Shown: positions 15,672 to 24,417 of the stretch, piece by piece | Numbering within the stretch: position 1 is the first letter of the stretch | How the letters are laid out: each line of letters opens with the position of its first letter | Assembly (NCBI GenBank): GCA_938014865.1 | Contig: CALLQJ010000069.1 | Span: forward strand, 1-27,680 | DNA from: an uncultured Fastidiosipila sp. | Lineage (GTDB): Bacteria > Bacillota > Clostridia > Saccharofermentanales > Fastidiosipilaceae | Length of the DNA: 27,680 nt | Direction of reading: 5' to 3' | Program-made: the position numbers and the translations under genes | Notes under the pieces: model-generated | The model's database searches: none | Told to the model about the DNA's origin: nothing | What the model saw: the letters and a program-made list of their open reading frames with translations, nothing else

Positions 15672-16463
15672 TTACACTTTCCTCGTCTCTTGCCATGCAG
15701 TCAGTTTCCGTTCTGCCATGATAATAAGTTTCTCAACCACCAGACCGATAATACCGATGATAATGATGTATAAAAGCATCGGTTTCGTATCGTAGTTACT
15801 GTTCAGCGATCGTATTCTCATGCCTAAGCCGGCCATTGCACCGGTAGACTCAGCAGCAATCAAGGTCGTAAGGGCCGTCGCTGCACCTAAGCGGACAGCG
15901 GTCAAAATGAACGGCAGGCTGGCCGGAGCCAGGACTCTTACGAAGATATCTTTGTCGCTTGCGCCTAAAATTCTGGCCGCATAGATAAGGGTATTATCAA
16001 TATTCAATATGCCTTGGAAGATCGTGATGCACATCGTCAGGAAGGTTGCGATCGCGATAACGATGATCTGCGGCTTTCTGCCGACGCCCGCCGCAATAAC
16101 AATCAGCGGAACATAGGCCAGAGGGGGAATATTTCTGATAAATACAATCCACGGCTGCAGAATGTTTCGTACCGGAAGATACCAGGCCATCAGAATGGCG
16201 ACCGGCAATGCAATTGCGAAGCCGATCAGATAACCGCAAATGACTGAGATTAAACTGCTTGCGATATCTGTAAATAAGACGCCTCGCTCAATCATGACCG
16301 GGATCTGCTGAATCGTTACGATAATGTTCGGGAAGCTTCGCGAAGTAGCCGGTATGATCGATAAAATCGTCCATACCACCAACGCGGCCGCAAATGAAAT
16401 CAGCAGCCATACCCATGAGGGAATCTTGACTTTTTCAGATTTTTTCTTTTTCTCCATACCCAT
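15672..16463 (-). CDS. ABC transporter permease, SsuC/TauC type
   Basis: Inner-membrane subunit of the NMT1-type importer, with about six helices after a Lys-rich N-terminus (MGMEKKKKSEKVKIPSW). The cytoplasmic loop AARILGASDKDIFVRVLAPA is the ATPase contact motif of this group. The frame is open to an ATG at 16643, but that extension has no ribosome site, is hydrophilic and covers a TATAAT-like promoter with repeated boxes. I therefore prefer ATG 16463 (or 16457); the true start is not decided by a strong ribosome site. It is the first gene of the minus-strand cluster ending with the two-component system. Confidence 0.85.
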   Translation of the reverse strand: MGMEKKKKSEKVKIPSWVWLLISFAAALVVWTILSIIPATSRSFPNIIVTIQQIPVMIERGVLFTDIASSLISVICGYLIGFAIALPVAILMAWYLPVRNILQPWIVFIRNIPPLAYVPLIVIAAGVGRKPQIIVIAIATFLTMCITIFQGILNIDNTLIYAARILGASDKDIFVRVLAPASLPFILTAVRLGAATALTTLIAAESTGAMAGLGMRIRSLNSNYDTKPMLLYIIIIGIIGLVVEKLIIMAERKLTAWQETRKV

Positions 16464-16520
16464 ATAAGACCACACTTTCTTTAACTGATTTTCTACGGAT
16501 CTCTTGATATGAAACAGCAT

Positions 16521-16577
16521 ATTATATATATTTCCACAAAAGAAGTGGGAACTTTTATCCCCCGCCTTTGTGGGAAA
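16521..16577 (-). promoter_or_regulatory. Candidate promoter and TTTCCCAC boxes before the SsuC-like permease
   Basis: On the minus strand TATAAT (16526-16521) follows a TTCCCA (16551-16546) at a 19-base spacing; TATATA two bases upstream gives 17. Around it are three TTTCC(C)AC-type boxes: plus strand at 16531-16537, and minus strand at 16551-16545 and 16577-16570. The outer pair forms an inverted repeat, TTTCCACAAA with TTTGTGGGAAA. They are candidate sites for the response regulator encoded at the end of this cluster. Confidence 0.4.
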
Positions 16578-16696
16578 TGGCAAGATGACCAAAAAAAGCC
16601 CGGCTTTTTCGTCAAAAGCACGGGTAAAATTTGTTATTTCCATGAAATATTCGCAAAATCTTAAGAGAGAATAATGGGTATTGCTTAATAAACAAT

Positions 16697-16740
16697 GACC
16701 CTTGCCGTACCGGCCGTTCCGGAACGCGGCTGCAAGGGTC
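16697..16740 (-). terminator. Intrinsic terminator after the sulfatase
   Basis: GACCCTTGC (16732-16740 read on the minus strand) pairs with GCAAGGGTC (16697-16705), followed on the minus strand by ATTGTTTATT. The loop itself contains the palindrome CGTTCCGGAACG (16715-16726). It separates the sulfatase transcript from the NMT1-type cluster. Confidence 0.7.
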
Positions 16741-16824
16741 TGTTTCGTAAAAACTATATGAAATAAGGGATAAGATCAGCCGATCCGCTGATCAGAAGCG
16801 CCGAGGCTTCTTGCCTTTCCGAAT

Positions 16825-18387
16825 CTAAAGTTTCTCCTTCGGATTAAGCTTGGCCTCATCAAGATACGCCGGCGGATCGCTCCTGAAGCCTTTTTCCCGG
16901 CTGCTTTTTTCCATAGGAAGGCCGGTGTCATAATCCAGCTGACGCGGCTCATACTCTTCATTTTCGCGCTGACGGGTATAGCCGGTATAGTCCCAGCTCG
17001 CTTCCCGTGCATCCTCGCGCCAGGGCCGCCGCTCCCAATAGTAGCCGCGGAAAGGATCCCGTGTCGCATTCATCCAATCCAAGATCGCATCATGCAGACG
17101 GTTTCTGATCGTCTTATGTTCTTCAGACATGATCAGGTTATGCAGTTCATAAGGATCTTCTTCCATATCATAAAGTTCATCATCGGATTCCAGATGAATC
17201 GACAGCTTATAGCGGCCGTCGAAAACGCCCCGCATGGGCTGGAAGCCGCCGAAACCGTCATGGTCGATTTCATAGCGGGAAAACTCCGTAAAGACATAGT
17301 CGTTGATGCGTTTATCCGGATTTGTAAAGGTTTCGACCAGGGACTTGCCGTCCAAAAGCTTCGGTACGGGGAGCCCCAGGTAGTCCAAGATGGTCGGCGC
17401 AATGTCAATATGCGAGACCGGATGCGGCGACACAGCGCCCCGGGCCCCGCCCGGTGCTCTGACGATAAAGGGGACGCGGGCAATTTCGTCATACATGCTC
17501 GGTCCCTTGGCATAAAGCGAATGCGAGAGCATGGCGTCGCCGTGATCCGAGGTATAGATGACTAAAGCATCGGGAGCATAGCGGTCGATGCTATCCAGCA
17601 GCCGCCCGATCTGACTGTCAACATAGCTGTTGCAGCCTAAAAAGAGCGTGCTCTTGAGCTCTAGCTCATCCTTATCGATGGCCAGGCGATCCCCTGCCCA
17701 GACTTTTTGGTAGCCCGGCTTGGCCTCCAGTTCATCCCAGATATTGGGTGCTTTCGGGAAGGCGTAATCTTTATACATGGACGCATAAGGTTCGGGGCAA
17801 AGCGAGGGGCCGTGCGGCTCATCGTAACTGACAACAAGGAAGTAATCTTCTTCGCGGTGATTCTCCACAAAGTCGAGGGCCCGGTCCGTGCAGCGGTGCG
17901 CATAGGTGAAGGCACTCGTTACGCCGGGCTCATAGGCCGTCTTCCCCTGCCGGGAGAGATAGCGTGTTTCGTCGTCCGGGAGCTCCTGCAGATAATTGCG
18001 CATATCGTACCAGTACTCGGGATCCCAGCCGTCCGGGCACTCGCCGAGGCCGAAATAGTCGCCTCCGTCCAGATGCCACTTGCCGATATACGCGGTATGA
18101 AAACGCTGATCCTGAAGTCTTTGTCCGATGGTTTTCCAGTTCATGGCGGGGGCAATGGAGTTGGCCCAAGCGCCGTTGCTGTGGGGGAAATTTCCCGTGA
18201 AAATCGCCGAACGGGCCGGTCCGCAGACCGGCTGGCAGTCATAGGCGCGTTCGTAGCGGATCCCTTCTGCGGCCAGACGGTCAAGATTAGGGGTCTTGAT
18301 GCCGTTATCCGCATAACAGCCGACCATATCCCAGCGCTGACTGTCTACCATAATAAAAATAACTTTTCTGCCGAGATAAGAATACAT
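16825..18387 (-). CDS. Type I sulfatase (Cys type, cytosolic)
   Basis: A 520-residue arylsulfatase-family hydrolase that removes sulfate esters from a glycan. The activation motif is Cys55-Gly-Pro-Ala-Arg59 in PVCGPARSAIFTG; Cys55 must become formylglycine, in anaerobes by an anSME radical SAM enzyme, which is not encoded here. Metal-site sequences VDSQRWD near the N-terminus and YTSDHGDAM are present, as are GKWHLDGG and SYDEPHGPS. There is no signal peptide, so it should act on imported substrate. The C-terminal region after about residue 430 (RDPFRGYYWERRPW) is typical of choline-sulfatase/heparan-type relatives, but the substrate cannot be deduced. Ribosome site AGAGG precedes the ATG. 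The gene starts about 30 bases after an intrinsic terminator, so it is probably expressed by read-through from the importer operon. Confidence 0.9.
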   Translation of the reverse strand: MYSYLGRKVIFIMVDSQRWDMVGCYADNGIKTPNLDRLAAEGIRYERAYDCQPVCGPARSAIFTGNFPHSNGAWANSIAPAMNWKTIGQRLQDQRFHTAYIGKWHLDGGDYFGLGECPDGWDPEYWYDMRNYLQELPDDETRYLSRQGKTAYEPGVTSAFTYAHRCTDRALDFVENHREEDYFLVVSYDEPHGPSLCPEPYASMYKDYAFPKAPNIWDELEAKPGYQKVWAGDRLAIDKDELELKSTLFLGCNSYVDSQIGRLLDSIDRYAPDALVIYTSDHGDAMLSHSLYAKGPSMYDEIARVPFIVRAPGGARGAVSPHPVSHIDIAPTILDYLGLPVPKLLDGKSLVETFTNPDKRINDYVFTEFSRYEIDHDGFGGFQPMRGVFDGRYKLSIHLESDDELYDMEEDPYELHNLIMSEEHKTIRNRLHDAILDWMNATRDPFRGYYWERRPWREDAREASWDYTGYTRQRENEEYEPRQLDYDTGLPMEKSSREKGFRSDPPAYLDEAKLNPKEKL

Positions 18388-18417
18388 TTTAGCCTCTTTT
18401 CAACGTGTTTTTCCGAT

Positions 18418-18450
18418 AAAAAAAGCCCGGGTACAGCGAGGCACCCGGGC
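18418..18450 (-). terminator. Intrinsic terminator between binding protein and sulfatase
   Basis: On the minus strand GCCCGGGT (18450-18443) pairs with ACCCGGGC (18432-18425), followed by seven T (18424-18418). It lies 15 bases after the binding-protein stop and 30 bases before the sulfatase ATG. Confidence 0.88.
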
Positions 18451-18465
18451 AGCCTTTAAATACGA

Positions 18466-20100
18466 TTAGTCTGCATAGAAACGATCATATGCCTGCTGAT
18501 ACAGCCTAATATACGTCTCCAGACCCATATTGTTAAGGGTTTCAATGTAGTTATCCCAGTCCGCATCGATGTCGCTCTGGTTGCTGATCCAAAGTGCCTG
18601 CTGCTGTGATACATAGTCCATCAGCGCCGAATTCACGTCGGAAAGCTCCTGCGTCTCTTCCTCGGTAAAGAGCAGAGGCGGCATGCTTTCTTTTTCGAGA
18701 TAAGGTCTCACGTCCTCAAGAATTGCCTCTTTGCGGGCAACGTCGGGGGCGTGGACAACGGAATTCCAGGAATCCTTGGTCAGATAAGTCGGGAAGTTGG
18801 ACGGTGCGTCTTTATAACGATAGTCGTCCTGGCTCAAGCCTTCGGGCGCAATCGCAAACTCGAATTCTTTGCCTTCTACATCTGTCTCGACAAGCTGTTT
18901 TCCGATCAGTCCGAAAACGGTCTGCAGCGGATAATGCTTGCTCTCATCCAGGCAGATATCGTAGAACTTCATCAGAGGTTCCGGATTCTCAATTTCCGCG
19001 TTGACAACATTATAGGTGCGGTTCTGAACCGGGAAGGATGTGTAACGCAGTTCTTTATGGCCGTTGACGCCTTCGAGCAGAACAAATTCATAGTGTTCCA
19101 TTCTGTCGGCACCGACCACGTTATCAAGCAGGAATGCGTTCGTCGAACCGATCAGCATCGGATCTGCTTTGCCCTTCGCAAAGAGCATGCTTCTGTCCTG
19201 CGTAAAGCTTTCGGGGTCGATCAGATCGTCTTCATAAAGACTCGCAAACCACTTGGTCGCTTCTTTCCATTCTTCCTTGTCTGCCGTAAAGATGACCTTG
19301 CCGTCTTCTATGACGAGGCGGTTCGGGTTGTCCAGACGGCCGAACATACCGTACATGGAATAAGGTCCGAAGTAAGAATGGTCGATCATCATCGTAAACG
19401 GAATTTCGTCCGCTTCGCCGTTGCCGTTCGGATCGCCTTCTTTGAAGGCTTTGAGCACTTCGGCGTACTCTTCATAGTTAGTCGGCATCTCCAGACCGAG
19501 TTCTTCGACCCAGGTCTTATTAATGTAAAGCTGATCCGGGAAGCCTTCGTATTCACGTTCCTGAACAAAGGGGAATGAATAAATATTCCCGTTGGGGAAG
19601 GTGAGGAACTGCTTCGCTTCCGGATTCTCTTCCATAATCGCACTGACATTCGGCAGGGTATCTATGTACTCATTCAAAGGCAGGAAGAGTTCGTAGTTCT
19701 GCATCACGTCATTGGTGTTGGCCATGCCGAGCATTGCATCCGGCATTGTCCCCGTCGAAATCGCAATGTTTTTTCTTTCCGTCACGGCGGCGTCGCCGAC
19801 CTGCTCCCACTCGACTTCAATGCCCGCATCGTCCAGGATCTGCTGCACGACCGGCATTTTATCGAAGTCTTCATGCTGGGGACGGAAGTCTACCATAATG
19901 TTATAATGCGGCTTCTCACCGTCATCTTTTTTGTCTCCGTCTTTTTTGCCGTCATCTTTGTCATCCGGCTTTTCTTTTTCTTCTTGTTGGGTTTCTTTAT
20001 CGCCGCCTGTGTCTTTGCCGTTATCTCCGGATTTACCGCAGCCGGCAAACATTGTAAGCGCCATTAAAGAAGCCATGACTTTTACAATTGTCTTTTTCAT
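18466..20100 (-). CDS. Oligosaccharide ABC transporter substrate-binding lipoprotein (LipO/YtcQ type)
   Basis: A 544-residue lipoprotein with signal MKKTIVKVMASLMALTMFAG and lipidated Cys21, then a Lys/Asp/Glu-rich linker to about residue 64 and a large type-1-like sugar receptor. Long receptors of this kind accompany LplB/YtcP permeases. A calcium-loop-like DPNGNGEADE (223-232) is present, as in many family members. AAAGGAGG is 6 bases before the ATG. It is third in an operon after two permeases. The companion sulfatase, and the hexosamine operon upstream, suggest a sulfated or amino-sugar oligosaccharide as ligand; the sequence does not prove it. Confidence 0.9.
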   Translation of the reverse strand: MKKTIVKVMASLMALTMFAGCGKSGDNGKDTGGDKETQQEEKEKPDDKDDGKKDGDKKDDGEKPHYNIMVDFRPQHEDFDKMPVVQQILDDAGIEVEWEQVGDAAVTERKNIAISTGTMPDAMLGMANTNDVMQNYELFLPLNEYIDTLPNVSAIMEENPEAKQFLTFPNGNIYSFPFVQEREYEGFPDQLYINKTWVEELGLEMPTNYEEYAEVLKAFKEGDPNGNGEADEIPFTMMIDHSYFGPYSMYGMFGRLDNPNRLVIEDGKVIFTADKEEWKEATKWFASLYEDDLIDPESFTQDRSMLFAKGKADPMLIGSTNAFLLDNVVGADRMEHYEFVLLEGVNGHKELRYTSFPVQNRTYNVVNAEIENPEPLMKFYDICLDESKHYPLQTVFGLIGKQLVETDVEGKEFEFAIAPEGLSQDDYRYKDAPSNFPTYLTKDSWNSVVHAPDVARKEAILEDVRPYLEKESMPPLLFTEEETQELSDVNSALMDYVSQQQALWISNQSDIDADWDNYIETLNNMGLETYIRLYQQAYDRFYAD

Positions 20101-20146
20101 TTTTGCCTCCTTTTGCTTATGAAAAAGCCTTTATTCATTACTTTTC

Positions 20147-21046
20147 TCAGCCCTTGACAGAGCCTATCATCACACCTTGTACAAAGTGTTTCTGAATAAA
20201 CGGATAGAGGATCAGCATCGGTATGCTTGATACGATGATCAAGACATACTTCAGCATATCGGATATGCGTTGACGCTCGTCCATACTGGCAGCATCCATA
20301 TGCATGGAGCTGTCCACTTCGTTCATGATTAAAATATCTCTGAGTACGATCTGGAGCGGTGCTTTTTTGCTGCTCTTCAGATAGATCATGGCGTCGAAAT
20401 AGGCATTCCACTCGGCCACCGCATGGAACAAGGCCAGGACGGCGATGATCGTCGTGGAAAGCGGTATAACGACCGAGAAGAAGAAGCGAATATTGCTGCA
20501 GCCGTCCAGTTCGGACGCTTCACGCAGTTCCTTCGGAATCGTTGTCTGGAAAAAAGAGCGGGCAATGATCATGTTGTAAACCGATACGGCTCCCGGAATA
20601 ATCACGGACCACATGCTGTCGACCATGCCGAGTTTCTCCACGACCAGGAAGGTCGGGATCAAACCGCCGCTGAAGAACATCGTGAACATGAAGAAACCTG
20701 TAATAAAGCCATTTCCGATCACGTCTTTTCGTACGAGGAAATAGCCGCCCGTCAGCACCAGATAAGTGGACAAAAAGGTATAGATAACAGTATAGATAAC
20801 GGAATTCCGGAACCCCGTCCATACCTGTGAGTATTCAAAAACTTTTTTGTAGCCTTCAAGGGTAACACCCGCCGGTTTAAACAGGACTTTCCCTAAGGTC
20901 ACCAGATTCGGATCCGAAAATGATGCGATCAAAATAAACCACAGAGGGTATAAGACCGCCAGAAGAACCGCCGTCAGAATAATATAGTTAATCACCGTAA
21001 AGACTATATCGCCAGGTGTCTTTTTCATTTTATATTTAACAGCCAT
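20147..21046 (-). CDS. Oligosaccharide ABC transporter permease, YtcP/LplC type
   Basis: A 299-residue inner-membrane protein with about six helices, starting MAVKYKMKKTPGDIVFTVIN, characteristic of YtcP. The ATPase-contact loop is REASELDGCSNIRFFFSVVIP, and it ends KHFVQGVMIGSVKG as MalG-like permeases do. AGGA precedes the ATG. It is 21 bases downstream of the LplB-type partner. No ATPase gene is present in this operon either, so a shared MsmX-like ATPase is expected. Confidence 0.92.
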   Translation of the reverse strand: MAVKYKMKKTPGDIVFTVINYIILTAVLLAVLYPLWFILIASFSDPNLVTLGKVLFKPAGVTLEGYKKVFEYSQVWTGFRNSVIYTVIYTFLSTYLVLTGGYFLVRKDVIGNGFITGFFMFTMFFSGGLIPTFLVVEKLGMVDSMWSVIIPGAVSVYNMIIARSFFQTTIPKELREASELDGCSNIRFFFSVVIPLSTTIIAVLALFHAVAEWNAYFDAMIYLKSSKKAPLQIVLRDILIMNEVDSSMHMDAASMDERQRISDMLKYVLIIVSSIPMLILYPFIQKHFVQGVMIGSVKG

Positions 21047-21067
21047 TTTGTATTCCTTTCTCTTGCC

Positions 21068-22048
21068 TTACCACAGAGCATTTTCACGGCTCATGCGGCG
21101 TGTAATCCAGTTCACGGTCAAGATCAGTATCAAGTTGATCACGTTATTAAATAAACTGACCGCCGCTGAATAGGAGAAGTCGGAATTGATCAGACCCACT
21201 TTATACACATAGGTTGAAATGATCTCACTCGCACTGATATTAAGCGGTGTCTGCATCAGGAAGGTTTTCTCATAGCCGATGCTCATGATGCGCCCCGCAC
21301 TCAGGATAAACATCGTTGTGATCATCGGAACGAGGAAAGGAATGTCAATGTGGATCATGCGCTGGAACTTGCTCGCACCGTCCACCATCGCCGCTTCATA
21401 GTACTCGGGACTCACCGAGGTTAACGACGCAATGTAGATGATGGCCGAATAGCCCATCCCCTGCCAGATGCCGGACAGAACATAGACCCAAGGGAAAAGA
21501 GTCGGACTGCCCATGAAGTTTCTCGCCTCCCCGCCGAAAAATTCAATCAGCTTATTCAGCGGACCGCTCGTCGGCGAAAGGAAAACAAAAAGGATACTGA
21601 CCATAACCACCGTCGAAATAAAGTGCGGCAGATAGGAAATGGTCTGAACCAGTTTTCGGAATTTGCCGTTGTCCATCTGATTGAGCAAGAGCGCAAAAAT
21701 GATCGGCGGCAAGAACCCTAAGAGAAGTCCCATAAAGGACAAGGTCAAGGTGTTTCGGATAATCTGCTTAAACTGATAATTTGAGAAAAAGCGTTTGAAA
21801 TTAGCCAGCCCCACCCATTGACTGCCCCGGATGCCGTCCGCTGCGCGGTATTTGCGGAAGGCAATCTGCACCCCGTACATCGGCGCGTAGCGGAAGATAA
21901 TGAAATAGATCAGCAAAGGCAGAATCAGAAGATACATGTCCCAATTCTTCTGAAAATTAAGTTTGTAACCCAGCCTTTTTCGTTTCCACCCCGTTAGTTC
22001 ACTTGAATTTAACGGCGTACGTGTTTTTTTCTTTTTTTCTTTTGCCAT
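21068..22048 (-). CDS. Oligosaccharide ABC transporter permease, LplB/YteP type
   Basis: A 326-residue permease with a basic N-terminus, the LplB-typical segment NWDMYLLILPLLIYFIIFRY followed by APMYGVQIAFRKY, about six helices, and EAA loop YEAAMVDGASKFQRMIHIDIP. It ends NWITRRMSRENALW, the usual LplB tail. GAGG lies 6 bases before the ATG. First gene of the importer-sulfatase operon; the 295 bases between it and the upstream terminator should hold the promoter. Confidence 0.92.
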   Translation of the reverse strand: MAKEKKKKTRTPLNSSELTGWKRKRLGYKLNFQKNWDMYLLILPLLIYFIIFRYAPMYGVQIAFRKYRAADGIRGSQWVGLANFKRFFSNYQFKQIIRNTLTLSFMGLLLGFLPPIIFALLLNQMDNGKFRKLVQTISYLPHFISTVVMVSILFVFLSPTSGPLNKLIEFFGGEARNFMGSPTLFPWVYVLSGIWQGMGYSAIIYIASLTSVSPEYYEAAMVDGASKFQRMIHIDIPFLVPMITTMFILSAGRIMSIGYEKTFLMQTPLNISASEIISTYVYKVGLINSDFSYSAAVSLFNNVINLILILTVNWITRRMSRENALW

Positions 22049-22168
22049 AATGACCTCGCTTTACCTTTAAATTTTTGACGTCCTCCTTTGAGCGAAATAC
22101 TCCGAAAGCGCCCGGCAATATTTACCCGATATGCCGAGCTTAGGGCTGCCCGATTGGTCAATATAGAT

Positions 22169-22192
22169 AAATTAAACCATTTAATTATTTAA
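22169..22192. promoter_or_regulatory. TTAAACC box upstream of the LplB-type importer operon
   Basis: TTAAACCATTTAATTATTTA (22172-22191) matches the box at 3340-3360 upstream of the beta-galactosidase in 19 of 21 positions (extending one base further on each). On the minus strand it overlaps a possible promoter, TTGCAT-17 bases-TTTAAT, whose -10 is 22176-22171. Other candidates (TTGAAG with CATATT near 22260-22290; TATTAT near 22222) exist, so the promoter is not decided. The rest of the 22049-22474 gap holds the terminator at 22343-22382 and a weak plus-oriented hairpin (AGGCCG 22427-22432 with CGGCCTTTTT from 22454), and no gene that I can see. Confidence 0.4.
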
Positions 22193-22342
22193 AATGCAAG
22201 TTTATTTCAACAAAAACAAGAAGATAATACACTTCTTATTCGAACTTTAGTCACACTTTACGACAATATGCATAAGTAATGATTTTTCTTCAATTATTCG
22301 TAATTACACGAATTCCGTGCTTTTCACTTTAAAGTTTCACAT

Positions 22343-22382
22343 AAAAAAACAGCGGATGAATCTCGTAAGATCCTCTCCGCTG
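22343..22382 (-). terminator. Intrinsic terminator of the hexosamine operon
   Basis: On the minus strand CAGCGGA (22382-22376) pairs with TCCGCTG (22356-22350), followed by seven T (22349-22343). It lies about 90 bases after the stop of the DUF4838 gene and separates that operon from the importer operon. Confidence 0.82.
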
Positions 22383-22474
22383 TCTTGTCTGAGTCAGCTA
22401 AAGGCTGTATGCAAAACAGAGCTTTCAGGCCGTCCGCGAGAGTTTTGATCGCCCGGCCTTTTTATGAAAACCTT

Positions 22475-24400
22475 TTATTCAAGCTTTCGCATCGTCATCT
22501 GCTCTGCATAGCCGGGAAAAGGCTCGTCAAAAGGCGGCATCTTCGTAAAATGCGAGGCCACCTCAATCAGCCGGTAAACGTCAAAGCCTTTTTGATAAAG
22601 ATGTTCGCCTTCCTGCAGGTAAAGACAGACCTCTTTCCATGCCTCTTCCAAGTCCTCCGGCTTAACGTCTTTTTCGGCCCGCAAGGCCAGAGCCCGGAAC
22701 ATTCTGCGGGCATAGCCGGCATAATGCAGGAGTTCACTCATATAGAGTCGCTCTTTTTCTTTCTGTGCTCTTTTCAGGCATTCCTGAAGGCGTCTTTCAA
22801 GTGCTGCAGAAGCCTCTTCTCCCGAACGGAAACGCTCGGCAAGTTCGGGCTGTTCCGGCGCCATCTTGCCGTTGACATAGTCCGTATCGGAAAGTCTCGA
22901 AAGCTCCGATAAGGCAGCTTTGATCTCCTCGCCTTCCCCGCCGTAGACGGATTTGAAATAGTCCTCTTCCAAGGCCTCCGCCGACGCATCTTTCTGCCAG
23001 AGCTTATGCCCCATGACATAGTTCGGCAGTGCCGAAGGCAGAGCCGTCCGAAGTTCCTGACAGCTGATATAGCCGTTCAGTCCCAGGCGCTCGAGCTCTT
23101 CGGTATCTTTGGCGATGACCCGGGAAATTTTCATATAGCCCAGATCGCCGTAATGTGCCCTGCCGAGCGGATAATCGTAGATAAAGGAATCCGTCTTCTC
23201 CATGGCCTGCCAGCCGTACAAAAAGGTCAGATTCTCGGCCAGGTTGACCGGGAGCCGCACGGCATTCCGCTTATAGGGCGGCATCTCGACTTCCGGCGGA
23301 TATGGCGTGTCAGCCAGGGATTTCTCAAAGGTCCGGCTGATCGGCGCAAACATTAAAATAAACCGTTCCGGATTTTTCAAAATCGCTTTCCGGGGCGGCC
23401 AGAGCAGATCCAGATAAATCAAGAAACAAATCTTGCTGTCGATATGACGTGCCGTGAGTTCCTCGTCAATCTCATTTAAGAGCAGGACATACTGATCGGA
23501 AATCTGCGTCTTCCGGCAGGCTTCACATTCGCAGACGCTGTTCAGCGAATCGGCCAGCCAGACATGCAGAACGTCTACCGCTTCATGCGCTTCGGCATAA
23601 TCCGCCACCGCCTGAACAAAAGCCCTGCGGGCGTCTTCATCCGAGAGGCAGAGATTGGTCAGCAAGGGCCTTCCTCCGACCAGCTCTCTCTTTCCGTCTA
23701 CTTCTGCAGCTCTTTGAAGCTTTTCAGGATCTCCCGCCTGATCCGCCGCATCCCAGCCGAGCCCGTCAAAGCCCAACGCCTGCGCGGTCCAGCCGTGTCC
23801 CACTCGCTGCTGCAAAAGCCCCCGGCTTTGCAAAGCCTCTGTCATCGCCTCATCATGCGGCAGATGCTCTTTGAGGCCGTAGTGTTCCGGCTTAATCAGG
23901 GGGTTATTGAAATGCGCATACCATTTGCGCAGAAAATCATAGGAATAAAAGAACTGCAGAAAGAAACTGTTGCAGTAAATCTTAGGCAGCCAGTCAATAA
24001 AATCGAGCACATTCTCGACACTGTCTGCGCCTTCAATACAAACTCCGCGATGCCGGTACGACGCTTCTTCTTCCAGCTGAAGGCTGTCGGGCAGTTCACA
24101 TGCTTCGGGAAATATTTCGTACTCACGTCCGGGTCTGGGGAAACGCACACCGAGTTCATACAGAAAGCGGTAAAATGCGATCAGACAAGAACGCGCATTG
24201 CTGCCTTCAATCCGGAGTCTGCCTTCGGCTAATGAAAGCCTGAAGGCATCGTCCCGGTCCGGATCATCGGCTGCAAACTTTTCCGGAGCGGCAGAGAGCT
24301 CCAAGGCCGGACGCTCCGCCTCCGGAATACGAAGTTTATTAAAATAATAGGCGGCTTCTTCTCGGATAAAGTCAAAAACTCCTGTCTTTTGTTTAGGCAT
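22475..24400 (-). CDS. DUF4838-type glycan enzyme (GH-like), function unknown
   Basis: A 641-residue protein without a signal peptide. The N-terminal about 110 residues resemble the small alpha/beta domain that precedes GH20- and GH67-type barrels (LRIEGSNARSCLIAFYRFLYELGVRF). The middle follows with YRHRGVCIEGADS and the DUF4838 hallmark WLADSLNSVCECEACRKTQISD (281-302; Cys290, 292, 295). The C-terminal third is helical and charged. Family members accompany polysaccharide loci and are thought to be glycoside hydrolases; I cannot name the reaction. AAGGA precedes the ATG, and the gene is 17 bases after the phosphofructokinase, so it is the last gene of the hexosamine operon. Cytoplasmic location and neighbours fit hydrolysis of imported amino-sugar oligosaccharide. 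Asp284 in WLAD or the Cys cluster could be functional; this is inference. Confidence 0.7.
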   Translation of the reverse strand: MPKQKTGVFDFIREEAAYYFNKLRIPEAERPALELSAAPEKFAADDPDRDDAFRLSLAEGRLRIEGSNARSCLIAFYRFLYELGVRFPRPGREYEIFPEACELPDSLQLEEEASYRHRGVCIEGADSVENVLDFIDWLPKIYCNSFFLQFFYSYDFLRKWYAHFNNPLIKPEHYGLKEHLPHDEAMTEALQSRGLLQQRVGHGWTAQALGFDGLGWDAADQAGDPEKLQRAAEVDGKRELVGGRPLLTNLCLSDEDARRAFVQAVADYAEAHEAVDVLHVWLADSLNSVCECEACRKTQISDQYVLLLNEIDEELTARHIDSKICFLIYLDLLWPPRKAILKNPERFILMFAPISRTFEKSLADTPYPPEVEMPPYKRNAVRLPVNLAENLTFLYGWQAMEKTDSFIYDYPLGRAHYGDLGYMKISRVIAKDTEELERLGLNGYISCQELRTALPSALPNYVMGHKLWQKDASAEALEEDYFKSVYGGEGEEIKAALSELSRLSDTDYVNGKMAPEQPELAERFRSGEEASAALERRLQECLKRAQKEKERLYMSELLHYAGYARRMFRALALRAEKDVKPEDLEEAWKEVCLYLQEGEHLYQKGFDVYRLIEVASHFTKMPPFDEPFPGYAEQMTMRKLE

Positions 24401-24417
24401 GTTTTTTCCTTTTTATT

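Noticed and set aside
16464..16643. N-terminal extension of the SsuC-like permease
   Set aside because: No ribosome site, overlaps a TATAAT-like box and repeated sites, and SsuC-type permeases normally begin shortly before the first helix.
20170..20182. TTGTACAA inside the YtcP-type permease, matching the palindrome at 2240 and 3365
   Set aside because: It is within coding sequence and an 8-base AT-rich palindrome is expected by chance at this length.
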